Shown here piece by piece: positions 1 to 9,848 of a stretch of DNA of 64,000 nt. This DNA comes from Stictocephala bisonia (lineage: Eukaryota; Arthropoda; Insecta; Hemiptera; Membracidae). Location: NCBI GenBank assembly GCA_035578905.1, contig JAQJVL010000102.1, positions 1,149,501 through 1,213,500 of the forward strand. The letters are read 5' to 3'. The stretch's first letter is position 1. Each line of letters opens with the position of its first letter. The translations under genes were made by a program, and so were the position numbers. A model generated the notes under the pieces. It was not told where the DNA came from, ran no database searches, and worked only from the letters and a program-made list of their open reading frames with translations.

Positions 1-391
1 TTACAATACATTTCTCTTTACAATTTGAGCATTCATCAAAATTAGCTTTACAAATCTCAACAAGCGTTTTAAAGAGCTCTAAAGAAATGTTAAGACGTAA
101 CTTTTATTCAAACATAGTAAAATTTAACATTTTAATTTCTTTTATTGGAGAGTTAAAATTTGAAGTTCAATTTAATTAAAACAATTTGTTTAATATGCTT
201 TGTTTATTTGGCAAATCTAATTGAGGAAAGTATGTTATTCTTTATGAAGTATTGAACAGAAGTATATGAAGCTAAAAGTATATGAACAGTGTTTCTATTT
301 GAGTAGCTGCATTGACTAAATATGTATGTATGTAATTATAACCAATCTTCAATTTGAATTTTTCTCCCAACAATGAGTTTTTCCGTACGGT
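1..391. other. AT-rich DNA without recognisable gene
   Basis: No coding exon, repeat array or RNA gene is visible. The stretch lies downstream of the last readable exon of the minus-strand SWEET gene, so it is probably intron or 3' sequence of that gene (inference). Confidence 0.4.
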
Positions 392-1135
392 CCGTACACG
401 TACAGTGGTATTTACCCACCCACCCACCCGTACACGTACAGTGGTATTTACCCACCCACACACCCACCCGTACACGTACAGTGGTATTGCAACTGCTCTA
501 CCACGTGCATGGGTACCACACGTGGTGTACGGGTTATCAACTGCTCTACCACTGTACTTGTATGAGACCGGGTGGATCTTTACTACTGTACGTGTATGGG
601 TGGGTGGGTGGGTCATTACTACTGAACGTGTATGGGTGGGTCATTACCACTGTACTTGTATGGGTGGGTGGGTGGGTCATTACCACTGTACATGTATGGG
701 TGGGTGGGTGGGTCATTACCACTGTACTTGTATGAGACCGGGTGGGCGGGTGGGTCATTACTACTGTATGTGTATGGGTGGGTGGGTGGGTCATTACTAC
801 TGTACGTGTATGAGTGGGCGGGTGGGTCATTACTACTGTACGTGTATGGGTGGGTGGGTGGGTCATTACTACTGAACGTGTATGGGTGGGTGGGTGGGTC
901 ATTACCACTGTACATGTATGGGTGGGTGGGTGGGTCATTACCACTGTACTTGTATGAGACCGGGTGGGCGGGTGGGTCATTACTACTGTACTTGTATGGG
1001 TGGGTGGGTGGATCATTACTACTGTACGTGTATGGGTGGGCGGGTGGGTCATTACTACTGAACGTGTATGGGTGGGTGGGTGGGTCATTACCACTGTACG
1101 TGTATGAGACCGGGTGGGCATGTGGATCATTACTA
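392..1135. repeat. 36-bp G-rich minisatellite, array 1, with orientation switch
   Basis: About 20 imperfect units of 36 bp (some 42 bp, carrying an extra GAGACC-type insert) hold the motif TGTACGTGTATGGGTGGG followed by more GGGT runs and GTCATTACCAC. From 392 to about 490 the units run in reverse complement (CCACCC...ACGTACAGTGG); from about 545 to 1135 they run forward. The junction at 495-545 is rich in CACGTG-like palindromes. Because 36 is divisible by three, long open frames run through the array in all phases; these are not genes. Related arrays lie at 15195-15560, 23190-23430 and 60751-61070. Confidence 0.95.
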
Positions 1136-1782
1136 CTTTTATTAATATTAAGCTGAGGTTTATAATTAACATTAATATTAAGCTGAGGTGGCACGCAATG
1201 CAATCCGACACACCACAATATTAGAGAGAAAAAGAACATTATTTTTATTTACCTTTCTAATTTATTAGGTATAAGTTTTGCAGAGAATAATTAACTTTCT
1301 GCCAAACTTTAACAAAAACTTTGAAATATAAAAAATAAACTAAAATTGTGATATATTGTAGATTAAACTTTAAATTTTAATGAAAGCTAAAGCTTAGAAA
1401 ATGAAAAATCAGAAAGGTTAAATGTATCAAAACATATTTTAACAGACAATTTTATTTTTTTTAAACGTAAATGAAAATTTTAAAGTTTTTTAAATGAGTA
1501 AATGAAGTTAAATTTTGTCGACATGTACTCCTTCCCAAGTTACCTCAAATTAATATTATATTGTACATTTACTAACAAGCTTTTAATAACTTCTGACCAG
1601 ATATGATGTTACCATGTACTAAACATGTTGAGTTCCTTTCAAAGTTGTATACGTGTCTGTTGTGAGCAAGAGGGCCTTCAGTGTCATCATGTAGTTACAT
1701 TCAGAATCATATATTACATCTTTTTTTTCAGAGCATTATGAAAATTTTACTTAATTTTAAAAAACTAGTTAGTTGCACATAC
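1136..1782. other. AT-rich intronic or 3' flanking DNA
   Basis: No gene or element is recognised. The stretch lies just beyond the splice donor of the third SWEET exon on the minus strand, so it is the start of the next intron of that gene. Confidence 0.4.
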
Positions 1783-1906
1783 CTTATCAGGGGTGAATAT
1801 TAAATATATGCCAACATATATCAGGTGTAAAATTAAACCAAAAGAATGAGTTACAACCATTGGTAATATTCCCATGACAAGGCCTTGCTGCAATATCAGG
1901 AGGCTC
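1783..1906 (-). CDS. SWEET sugar transporter, exon 3 (partial gene)
   Basis: Read on the minus strand, the exon is bounded by a TTTTAG acceptor and an AAG/GTATGT donor and is 124 nt long. It enters with two bases carried from exon 2 and leaves in phase 0. It encodes the end of helix 2 and helix 3 of an MtN3 domain, with the segments LILQQGLVMG and VVTHSFGLILHLIYVGIY, and closes with the loop sequence FTPDK that is typical after helix 3. The family motif in helix 3 is V-N-x-x-G; here the Asn position is His. The usual W-L-R/K-Y-G before helix 3 reads ILQQG. Both changes affect positions that line the sugar pocket in family members. The next exon lies outside the window or was not recognised. 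Confidence 0.8.
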
Positions 1907-2606
1907 CTAAAACAAATTTTACAGCTTCTTACAAACAAATACAAATAAGAAAAGTGTAATTTTTAAGCATTAAAAAATAACCCCTAATAGCCAGTGTCAC
2001 TTGAGCAACTAATCTTTCGTATTCTGAGGAAACTAGGTTAAAATGCATTCTGAATCATCAGAGCAAATGCGAGTCGGCTCGCCAACTTGAAACAAGACAA
2101 AAGCAATTTTTGGCACTTTAAATATAATTGGGTGTATTTGCACTGTTGAAGTTGATTGAGTAAACTATATTATTAGGAAAACCATACAAGAACAGAATAT
2201 TAAAATTATAATACTCCAAGAGACAAGAATTTCAGGACACTATGGATTTTGATAATTATTAACCTTAAAAAATATTTTAAATGTTACACCTGGGAGCTTC
2301 ACAGGAATTATATTACCCACATATGTGATGTTATTTTCTCCTGGACATGAAACTGGAAACTACAATTTGAACACAATATCCTTTACACGAAATTAAAGTT
2401 GATTTTAATAATAATTCCCTGTCAACTTATATTTGTGCTTTTTTAGCACACAATGTGTTAATCATATTTGCTTTGAATAACTGGGTTGAACATATCTACT
2501 TTTATTGCTTTTCAGCCCCTAATGTTTTAGAAAAGTGTTGCCTTTGGTGTTTTATGCAATGTGTCTTATAAATTATGTTTTTAACCCTACCAGTACCAAG
2601 TTGGCT

Positions 2607-2745
2607 ATTGGCCTATTTATTAATAGCTCTTTCTGAGAAACAGTCGACCTTAGTTAGTAACAATTACCACACTCGTTCATCTACACTCATTCACCCCTCA
2701 TATTTGCCCATATTTTGACGATCGGCGTCTTAATAATGTGCATTT
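2607..2745 (+). repeat. SINE 3' domain fragment
   Basis: The segment shares the tail domain of the SINE at 14001-14284: a GGCCTATTTATTAATAG-like stretch, CTTTCTGAGRAAC, CTACACTCATTCA, TTTGCCCATATTTTGACGAT and CGGCGTCTTA. The tRNA-like head is missing, so it is 5'-truncated. Confidence 0.75.
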
Positions 2746-3220
2746 CAGGGTTAAGATTTTCAATACTACAGTCTACTTATCTGGTGATCGATGACAAGAG
2801 AAAACAGACATGGTGTTGATTGTTCTTTCTTCATTTTCTTAGTATGTTTTTAACACCATTTCTGTGCATATCACAATAAATTTAACGGAGTGGAGACTTT
2901 GACATTGTAGTGAAAGAAAGACTGTTTCAACAGTCAAATATCTTTATTTACATATTTATTAAGAATAGTAATCAAAATTGTGCCACATCATAATAAAAAC
3001 AATATCAACAAGCTAAAATAGAGGTAAATTTAATAAATGTAACAGTCATCAGTAATAAGAGTAATATTAAAGATAAAATTGGAGCAAATTAATCTACGTT
3101 TAAAATCAAACAAATATTCTCAGTTTTGCTAAAAGTTAAACGAGAAGTTTTTTCCGGTCTTAACAATCAAAGAAACTGAATTTATATGAGGAATAGTTTG
3201 GAAATCAACTGAAAATGGAG

Positions 3221-3478
3221 CTAAATGTGTATATTCTTCAAACTATGTGTATTGGTTATGAAACAGTTCATTAGCATTTTCTTCAAAACTCTCGGGTCGC
3301 ATGTCTTGAGACACTGAAGCAGACGTATTGAAGTGTTAATAGTTGAACTACTAAAGGATGGCTTCTTGGCATAGATAGCTATTCTATGTGCTGTTATCAC
3401 TAGATCATTTGCATGCCTTGTGTTATCGTTATGAAAATCACTAAATGTCGGTAGTCCTTTTCTTGTCGGTAAAATAAC
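3221..3478 (-). pseudogene. Unidentified coding remnant
   Basis: A stop-bounded frame of about 85 codons on the minus strand has protein-like composition, including RHANDLVITAHRIAIYAKK and SIRLLQCLKTCDPRVLKKM. Neighbouring stretches up to about 3900 give further protein-like fragments in shifting frames, for example AYHCGEAHLPATSNE near 3620. The pattern suggests a decayed gene, probably from a mobile element, lying in a SWEET intron. I do not recognise the family. Confidence 0.35.
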
Positions 3479-4303
3479 TTAATTAATGTATATAGACAAT
3501 ACAGAGAGAACCTCAAAGTGAGTAAAAACTTCTCTGCATGATTCTTGAGGTTTTAGGTCAGCTATGTCCGTAAGGCTTTCTTCTGCAGAATGAGAACTCG
3601 TTGGAGGTTGCAGGCAGATGAGCTTCTCCACAATGATATGCGATATCTAATGTGAAACTCAAACAAGCCATGAAACTGTACCTACTGCTGCTGTCAATAA
3701 CACATTTAGACACTAATCTAATCACCATTCTTTTTGAGGATGAAGTCTACCTCATTTAGTGGTATTATTGCTTTACAGTATACACAGTTTTTCAGTTTGT
3801 GTAGACAATTTGAACCTTGTCTGAAGATCAGGAACACTTTGAAAGATCTCACTTTATAAGTTCAACATAACGACTGTTGTATGGGCTTACACAAAATGTT
3901 TGAGGTATTAGTGCAACAGGACATCATTCAGACATACATTCCACAAGACTGGTTGTTTGGTAAGAATAACCATAACCCAGTGAGGGGGAGAGAGAGAAGG
4001 AAACACACTGTTTGTTTGTTAGTGAGGCAAGCTCTTTACTACTCCTAGCGACAGTTGGGATAAAATTTAGAACTAAATTCCTTGGAGCACTCAACTTGGC
4101 ACCTGAATGAACACCCTTAATCTAAGTTTGACAAAATTATAATGATAGAAGTCAGTCATGAAATTCAGTCATATTTTGGGCTCTCAAAAGTAAAATGATA
4201 TGCGCCAAAACGTGAAGCATCAAAACCAGAATAAAACAAATTACAAATTAAAAGACAACAGCAATCAATTTCAGCACTTAACAATGCAAATGTTCAGAAA
4301 TAC

Positions 4304-4381
4304 CTGGCTAGTCCCTCCATAATTGGGTATATAGGAACATTCTGTGAAGATCCTCTTTTCCATATTTGCAAACAGATCAAC
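4304..4381 (-). CDS. SWEET sugar transporter, exon 2
   Basis: A 78-nt minus-strand exon with acceptor TTTCAG and donor CAG/GTATTT. It enters and leaves in phase 2, joining exon 1 (9849-9947) and exon 3 (1783-1906) without a frame break. It encodes LICLQIWKRGSSQNVPIYP followed by IMEGLA. The K-R/K-G-S-S/T-x-x-V-x-x-x-P pattern between helices 1 and 2 is the hallmark loop of the SWEET/MtN3/saliva family, which is the main evidence for the gene call. Confidence 0.82.
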
Positions 4382-4918
4382 CTGAAATAAAGCAACAATT
4401 TATTTTATTAACTTTTAGTCAGCTATTATGTTTATTTTAACATTTAACCATTAGTGACATATTAATTAAAGCCTAATTAATTGAAGAAATTATTTTACAC
4501 TTTATAGGTTGTGAAGTTAGATTTTATGGATTCATAAAGTATAATTAAATAATTGTTTAATGTACTTCATTTGATGTTCTGTTTAAAGCATCCTCTTAAA
4601 AGGCTTTCATAACCATTGTAGTATGTTCAGATTTTAAATCTTATTGTTTTGGATATATAGTAAGTGTACTGCCATTATAAACATATTGCAGCATACAATC
4701 TTCAAATCAATTCATTCTTTGTTAAACAATTCTAAAATTCCAATGAAGGAAGTTAAGGAGTGCGTAGCTTGTTTATTTATTTGTTGTTTTGACACCAGTC
4801 AATGGGATATGAACTGATATGGGTCCAAATAGATAGTTTGGATGAGCAGATTAGCTATTTTTGTGAAGACAGACTTTTAATTTAATACTCAGTGTGTATT
4901 TAAAGCTGCTACAGCACA

Positions 4919-4920
<2 letters not shown>
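4382..4920. other. SWEET intron 1, proximal part
   Basis: AT-rich intron without recognisable features up to the AT microsatellite. Confidence 0.5.

Positions 4921-4971
<51 letters not shown>
4919..4971. repeat. (AT)n microsatellite
   Basis: About 25 uninterrupted AT dinucleotides. A shorter AT run resumes at 5883-5900 on the far side of the LTR, so the LTR probably inserted into the microsatellite. Confidence 0.95.
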
Positions 4972-4972
<1 letters not shown>

Positions 4973-4974
<2 letters not shown>

Positions 4975-5882
4975 TGACATCCAGAGTGGCCTCCATCCTG
5001 GGAACCGGTGATGTGGAAGTAATGGATAGGTCGCTGACCACCTTCCCTGCTTGTTTACAACCTTTGGGGCACAATGGCTTACGCATGAACGCCCCTACCT
5101 CATCAATGGACTTTCTAGACTGTTCTCGGTTGACGAGCTAGCTCTGTCACAGAACTTCGGGCGCAGGGGAATTCAAGAAGCTTCTAGATAGAGACCTGCA
5201 GGAGATATATACGGCTCGAATACCAGTGCGAGTCAGTGAGTCTAAAGCCTACATCCCGGGTGTTTGCGGCGACAGTGCGCGAGTTCTGCAGTGCGAGTGA
5301 AGTGTCCGTGTATAGTGAAGTGGTCTACGGAGAAGTTACCGGTGAGTGGTTCGTTGTGGGGATCAACGAAGGAGCAGTGCGGTACTTGTGGACGTCTTCT
5401 GAAGGGACACTGAAGAAACTGTGAGTGAACTGTTAACATTGGACTGTAGGTAGTAGGGAATCTAGTAAAGTCACTTCGTAGTCAGTAATTGTAAATAATA
5501 TTAGGAAATCTAGTAGTCACTTTATAGTCAGTAATTGTGAATAATAGTAGAGAATCTAGGAAAGCCACTTTATAGAGTTAGGAATTGTAATTAAAAGAAG
5601 GGAATCTAGTAAAGTCACTTTGCAATTAGTAGTTGTAATTGATTGCCATTTATTGATGCCATCTAAGATTGTAAATATAAATTAATTTAACTGTAACAGT
5701 AGGCCTAATAGTAAATTGTACTTTTCACAATAGTTTAAAATTAAGGAAATAACCCATTTAATTGTAATAAATTAATTTTATAGATTCAATAAATTTAGTA
5801 ATTGTTTAGTATATCGTGTTGCTTATTTGTAAAACCCACATAGCGATTAATTATTTATAAATTAGGACATAAAAACGTCACA
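4973..5882 (+). mobile_element. Probable solo LTR of an LTR retrotransposon
   Basis: A 910-bp block begins TGTGACAT and ends CGTCACA, the TG...CA form of an LTR, with AT repeats on both sides. Inside, a TATA-like GATATATACGG near 5205 is followed about 20 bp on by CCAGTGCGAGTCAGT, which resembles an arthropod TCAGT initiator. A TTCAATAAATTTAG polyadenylation-type signal lies near 5785. Its GC-rich first half contrasts with the surroundings. No internal retroviral-type genes flank it, hence a solo LTR. The exact target duplication cannot be read because the target is a microsatellite. Confidence is moderate, since no second copy was available for comparison. Confidence 0.6.
5446..5645. repeat. 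Internal tandem repeat of the LTR, about 55-bp units
   Basis: Four diverged units share GGGAATCTAGTAAAGTCACT and TAGTCAGTAATTGTAA. They lie downstream of the putative transcription start within the LTR. Confidence 0.75.
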
Positions 5883-6704
5883 ATATATATATATATATAT
5901 AAAACTTCAGTGCTACTTGTGGGATACAACTGGTATTTTGCTGCTTTTTTTATAAGACCATGTGCTACTTTTGTTATGTTCATTAGTGGTTCTGGTATAC
6001 GCCTGGCTTCCAGTGTTGTATCTCATATAACATTATTTTTACTGTTTTTCATTGTGAGTGTTTATGGGGTTTCAGTTTTTTTTCTTTTTACTTATCATAT
6101 TATTTCCAATAATTATAATTTTTGGGCCATCTGTTGGGGTGACAAGATCACATGTAAACTTCACAGATGTAATGATAGTGACATGTCAAATGTTAATATG
6201 CAAGTTGTTGATGACAAGTTATGAGATTCAAACTTTTATAAAAGTTAATTATGCAAATGCAGGTATGCAATCTCTTGATTTTAACAATCCCAGGGTTATT
6301 TACAGCAGACGAGTGCTGCATACCCAACCTAAAACTGGAAGAATAGTGTGAATATAGTGTAGGAGGCAGCTGGGCCACAACTTGTGGTGTTATTTTCTAC
6401 AAAAAATGTGACTGAAAATTGCAGTTTGATAATCATTCCTATATTTTTACCATAAAATATCAGAATAATCATAGTAATGATTTTCCCACACTCTGCAACC
6501 CCTATTCATGTTTTTTTAGTACTGTTCATAAAAGTTAGTGTCACTAATTAATAGCCCTATTACAAATAAAAGGTCGTCAAGCATGATCTGATTTTTATGA
6601 AAATTGATTTAGATTCTAACTGGAATCAAATTGAAGATATCTCATTTAACCTGAAAAAACTATGTGAATTGAGACCTGAACTTTAGTTAACTTTACTTGG
6701 GCAA
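5883..6704. other. SWEET intron 1, unannotated stretch
   Basis: AT-rich sequence. Two overlapping open frames at 5910-6351 have the composition of random translated AT-rich DNA and no splice signals or recognisable domain, so they are not called. Confidence 0.4.
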
Positions 6705-6726
6705 ATATGGGCTTACAGAAGTTATA

Positions 6727-8967
6727 CAGTAGAACCTCACTAAGTCGACACTTTGTGGACCGAGAGGTTGTCGAGTTTGGGGGTTGTCGAGTTATCCAGA
6801 ACATTTTATTTTCAAAGGATTCTGATTAAATAAACACACCATAGATGATAAAAACATGTTTAAATTTATTACTTACATATATACAGTGTAGTGATTTTTC
6901 GTAAGTCCATATCAAATCCTTTGAAAAAATGTAGTTATTGAAGACTGCTTCTCTCTTTCAATTCGGCGCCTGGCTGCTTCATCACGGAGTCTCCGAATGA
7001 ATAAAATGTCCATTGCAGACGTCCCTTGCTGTTGCTGCAAGTACCGCAAAGCACCTTCCAAACACTTTAGTCCCTCGCTGTGGCTCATCATGTCCTCTTG
7101 ACTTGTCTGAGTGTCGTCTTCTGAGTCATCTTCTTCCTTCTCTCCTCCTTGGGCTCTCACAGCGGCAATTATTTCATCTTCTCCAAGTGGTTCACTGGCC
7201 CCATCTAAATCCATCCACTCCCGTACATCTTCTTCCACAGAATCTTCACAGCCAGGAATCTGTTTCATCACCGAGACCAAATCAGAGGATTCACTTTCTT
7301 CTTGTGGATCAAACTCATTTCCTGAGTGATCTAGTTTTCTCCACGAGCGAACGAGAGTGATCGGTTCTAATTCATTCCAACATTGGCTAATCCAGCCGAT
7401 AACATCCAACAAATCGATCTGCTTCAGTTTAGCTAGCAACTCGTGACCTTCATCCATGGCTAATATTAACGATGACAAGAGCTTACGTCGATAACGTTTC
7501 TTCAGAGCTGCCAAAACACCTTGATCCATCGGCTGTACAAGTGAAGTGACGTTCGGGGGAAGGAAGATTGCCTTGATCCCTTTGTCTGTCAAGAAGTTTG
7601 AGTCTGGATGAGTCGTTGCGTTGTCCATGATAAGTATGGCTTTCCTTGGAAGATTTTTAGACTTCAAAAACCTCTCAACTTCAGGGACGAATTGGTTGAA
7701 AAACCACTCCTTAAATATAGTTTTGCTCATCCATGCATTGGATTGGTTCCGGTACCATACAGGCAAATCAAAGCCATTCTCGGTACACTTAACATGTTTG
7801 AAACACCTTGGTTTCTTTGCTTTACCTATCATGGCTAATTTAACTTTATGTTCTCCAGTTGCATTACTACAAGCAAGAATAGTTATTCGCTCTTTACTTT
7901 TTTTGTAACCTGGAGCACTCAATTCACTTTTTAAAGCCAAACTTTTAGCAGGAAGCATTCGATAATTGAGGCCGGATTCATCACAATTATAAATCTGGTC
8001 ACCAGTAAGACCTTCCTTTTCAATAAGCTCTTGAAATTTTATTTTAAACTCGCCAACAGAATTTGGATCAGCTGATAATTTTTCCCCGCAGATGCTGAGT
8101 TGCTTGACGCCATACCGCTGTTTCCACCTATCTAACCATCCATTGCTTGCTGTGAACCCCGAATCACCCTCTTCTTTGAATTCTTCATAGAACTTCAGAG
8201 CTTTTTCTTGCAAAATTGGACCGGATATTGGCACACCTTTGTCCCTTTGAACACGAAACCACTGATACAAAGCCACGCTTACTTTTTCATATTCGGCACA
8301 TTTCATTGACTTTCTCTCCTTAATAGACTCAGTACACATTCTTTTTAAACACCATGATTCAATCTCAGTTTTTTTCTTTTGCCAACCAAGCACTGTAGAT
8401 CGCCCAACATTTAAGTTCAATGCTATTTTATTGACGTTTTCACCTTTTTCCAGTCTTTTTAACGCATCAAATTTAAGTTCCATTGAAACCGACACTTGCT
8501 TCCTCTTTTTCCCCGACATCTTCTTTGACACACACGCCAAAAGTGTAAAACAATAACTGAATAAAACAACAATAACAATAACTGAATTAAAGAGTGAAAA
8601 AACCGTTCTACTCGAGCACACGTAACACAACTCAAACTGTCAACAGTCAGCGCTAAACTAATCAGGTAGAAGAGACACGAGAATAAAAGGTTCGCCAGCG
8701 CGACCGTAGCGGATCGGTAAACAATAGCGACCATCCCCCAACCCCCGCCCCTAACCGGTCAGTCAGAGGAAAGGTCGTTACCCCGACTTGGAATTCCCAA
8801 ATCTACGAATTCCCGTCTGCGGCGCGCACTGACCCACTTCCTGCCTCGCCTCCCTCGTTGTGTGCACTAGGCTATTATGATTTGAAGTCGAGTTTACCGT
8901 CTTCCAATGACTGTCGAGTTACACAGACTGTCGAGTTACCGGGTGTCGAGTTAGTGAGGTTCTACTG
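6727..8967 (-). mobile_element. Tigger/pogo-type DNA transposon, complete
   Basis: A 2,241-bp element bounded by inverted repeats that start CAGTAGAACCTCACTAAGTC on the left and CAGTAGAACCTCACTAACTC on the inverted right end. The repeats match over about 25 bp with a single mismatch and are flanked by TA on both sides. It encodes one uninterrupted transposase on the minus strand. Near-identical ends, an open frame and a clean target duplication mean the insertion is young. Confidence 0.93.
6912..8519 (-). CDS. Tigger/pogo transposase, intact
   Basis: A 535-residue frame is counted from MSGKKRKQ. The reading frame opens 37 codons further upstream, but the N-terminal basic start fits the family better. 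Residues about 10-50 form a CENP-B/psq-like helix-turn-helix (LKRLEKGENVNKIALNLNVG). Residues about 70-140 form a second CENPB-type binding domain (RDKGVPISGPILQEKA, NGWLDRWKQRYGV). The DDE_1 catalytic core follows, with D in IYNCDESG, D in ILIMDNATTHPD and a third D in TSLVQPMDQGV; 32 residues separate the last two. The C-terminus is acidic (EEDDSEDDTQ). All three acidic residues are present and there is no stop or frameshift, so it could be functional. It would cut and paste the element at TA sites in the nucleus. Confidence 0.93.
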   Translation of the reverse strand: MSGKKRKQVSVSMELKFDALKRLEKGENVNKIALNLNVGRSTVLGWQKKKTEIESWCLKRMCTESIKERKSMKCAEYEKVSVALYQWFRVQRDKGVPISGPILQEKALKFYEEFKEEGDSGFTASNGWLDRWKQRYGVKQLSICGEKLSADPNSVGEFKIKFQELIEKEGLTGDQIYNCDESGLNYRMLPAKSLALKSELSAPGYKKSKERITILACSNATGEHKVKLAMIGKAKKPRCFKHVKCTENGFDLPVWYRNQSNAWMSKTIFKEWFFNQFVPEVERFLKSKNLPRKAILIMDNATTHPDSNFLTDKGIKAIFLPPNVTSLVQPMDQGVLAALKKRYRRKLLSSLILAMDEGHELLAKLKQIDLLDVIGWISQCWNELEPITLVRSWRKLDHSGNEFDPQEESESSDLVSVMKQIPGCEDSVEEDVREWMDLDGASEPLGEDEIIAAVRAQGGEKEEDDSEDDTQTSQEDMMSHSEGLKCLEGALRYLQQQQGTSAMDILFIRRLRDEAARRRIEREKQSSITTFFQRI

Positions 8968-9418
8968 TAGTTGGGGGTATACTATATTTTAACATATATA
9001 GGCTTACAGAAGTTATAGTGGGGGTATACTATATTTTAACATATATGGGCTTACAGAAGTTATAGTGGGGGTATACTATATTTTAACATATATGGGCTTA
9101 CAGAAGTTATAGTTGGGGGTATACTATATTTTAACAAATATGGGCTTACAGAAGTTATAGTTGGGGGTATACTATATTTTAACATATATGGGCTTACAGA
9201 AGTTATAGTTGGGGGTATATTATATTTTAACATATATGGGCTTACAGAAGTTATAGTTGGGGGTATACTATATTTTAACATATATGGGCTTACAGAAGTT
9301 ATAGTTGGGGGTATACTATATTTTAACATATATGGGCTTACAGAAGTTATATTTTAACATATATGGGCTTACAGAAGTTATAGTTGGGGGTATACTATAT
9401 TTTAACATATATGTATAA

Positions 9419-9848
9419 TGAAGAATGATAATATCGAAGAAATGTTAAACTACAAGAGTGCATTTGTTGAATAGGCTAATAGAAAATATTAGTTGTGGAG
9501 TTTTATAATTAGGAAATAGGTACTTATCAGTGATTTTATTTTATATATTAAGATACTTTATACTTAAGTCTTGATTATATCATTTATAAATAAATTTCTC
9601 ATCTAATAAGAATATTATTTGTACCAGTAATTTGGTTAGTTAGTGAGATTTGCCACTACAGCTGGTTTAAACTGCATTTCATTTATATGGAACTAAACTA
9701 GCGCTCAACAACTGAACCCAAAGCAGCTGATAATTAGAGGAACCAGACTTTTAATTGGAAGAGAAATCTGTCTATATTTAAAATCGCTTGAAGTGAAAAT
9801 CATCAGTTTATTTTTAATGTTTTTTATCTAGAACTGAAGAACACTTAC
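9419..9848. other. SWEET intron 1, distal part
   Basis: AT-rich intron between the 48-bp array and the donor site of exon 1; nothing else is recognised. Confidence 0.5.

Larger units (their letters stand above)
1907..4303. other. SWEET intron 2
   Basis: This is 2.4 kb of intron between two in-phase exons on the minus strand. It holds a SINE fragment (2607-2745) and an unidentified coding remnant (3221-3478); the rest is AT-rich DNA with nothing recognised. Confidence 0.6.
6705..9418. repeat. 48-bp tandem repeat array, split by a Tigger insertion
   Basis: The unit is GGGCTTACAGAAGTTATAG then TTGGGGGTATACTATATTTT then AACATATAT, 48 bp in all. One part-unit lies at 6705-6726 and about nine units lie at 8968-9418, some shortened at the start and end. 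The Tigger element inserted at the TA within GTTATAG, so its TA target duplication is a piece of the repeat. One frame reads a 16-residue repeat, which is a by-product of the 48-bp length. Confidence 0.92.

Noticed and set aside
392..1135. CRISPR-like appearance of the regular arrays
   Set aside because: There are no unique spacers between constant repeats; units are contiguous minisatellite copies, and the genome is eukaryotic.
272..1239. Several long overlapping open frames on both strands with repeated histidine-, glycine- or tyrosine-rich 12-residue motifs
   Set aside because: They run through the 36-bp minisatellite in all phases; the repeat length is a multiple of three, so stops are absent by construction. 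The same applies at 15185-15672, 23094-23540 and 60679-61126.
4889..5086. Open frame crossing the AT microsatellite
   Set aside because: The Tyr-Ile run is translated (AT)n and the rest is the edge of the LTR.
5236..5439. Open frames on both strands within the LTR
   Set aside because: They lie in the GC-rich leader of the LTR and have no recognisable domain.
5910..6351. Hydrophobic open frames that could be read as a membrane protein
   Set aside because: AT-rich DNA rich in T encodes Phe/Leu/Ile by chance; no splice sites or conserved motifs were seen.
7013..7908. Plus-strand frames opposite the Tigger transposase
   Set aside because: Antisense shadows of a well-supported minus-strand gene.
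9060..9329. 89-residue frame with a 16-residue repeat
   Set aside because: It is a translation of the 48-bp tandem array; no start context, splice signal or known domain.
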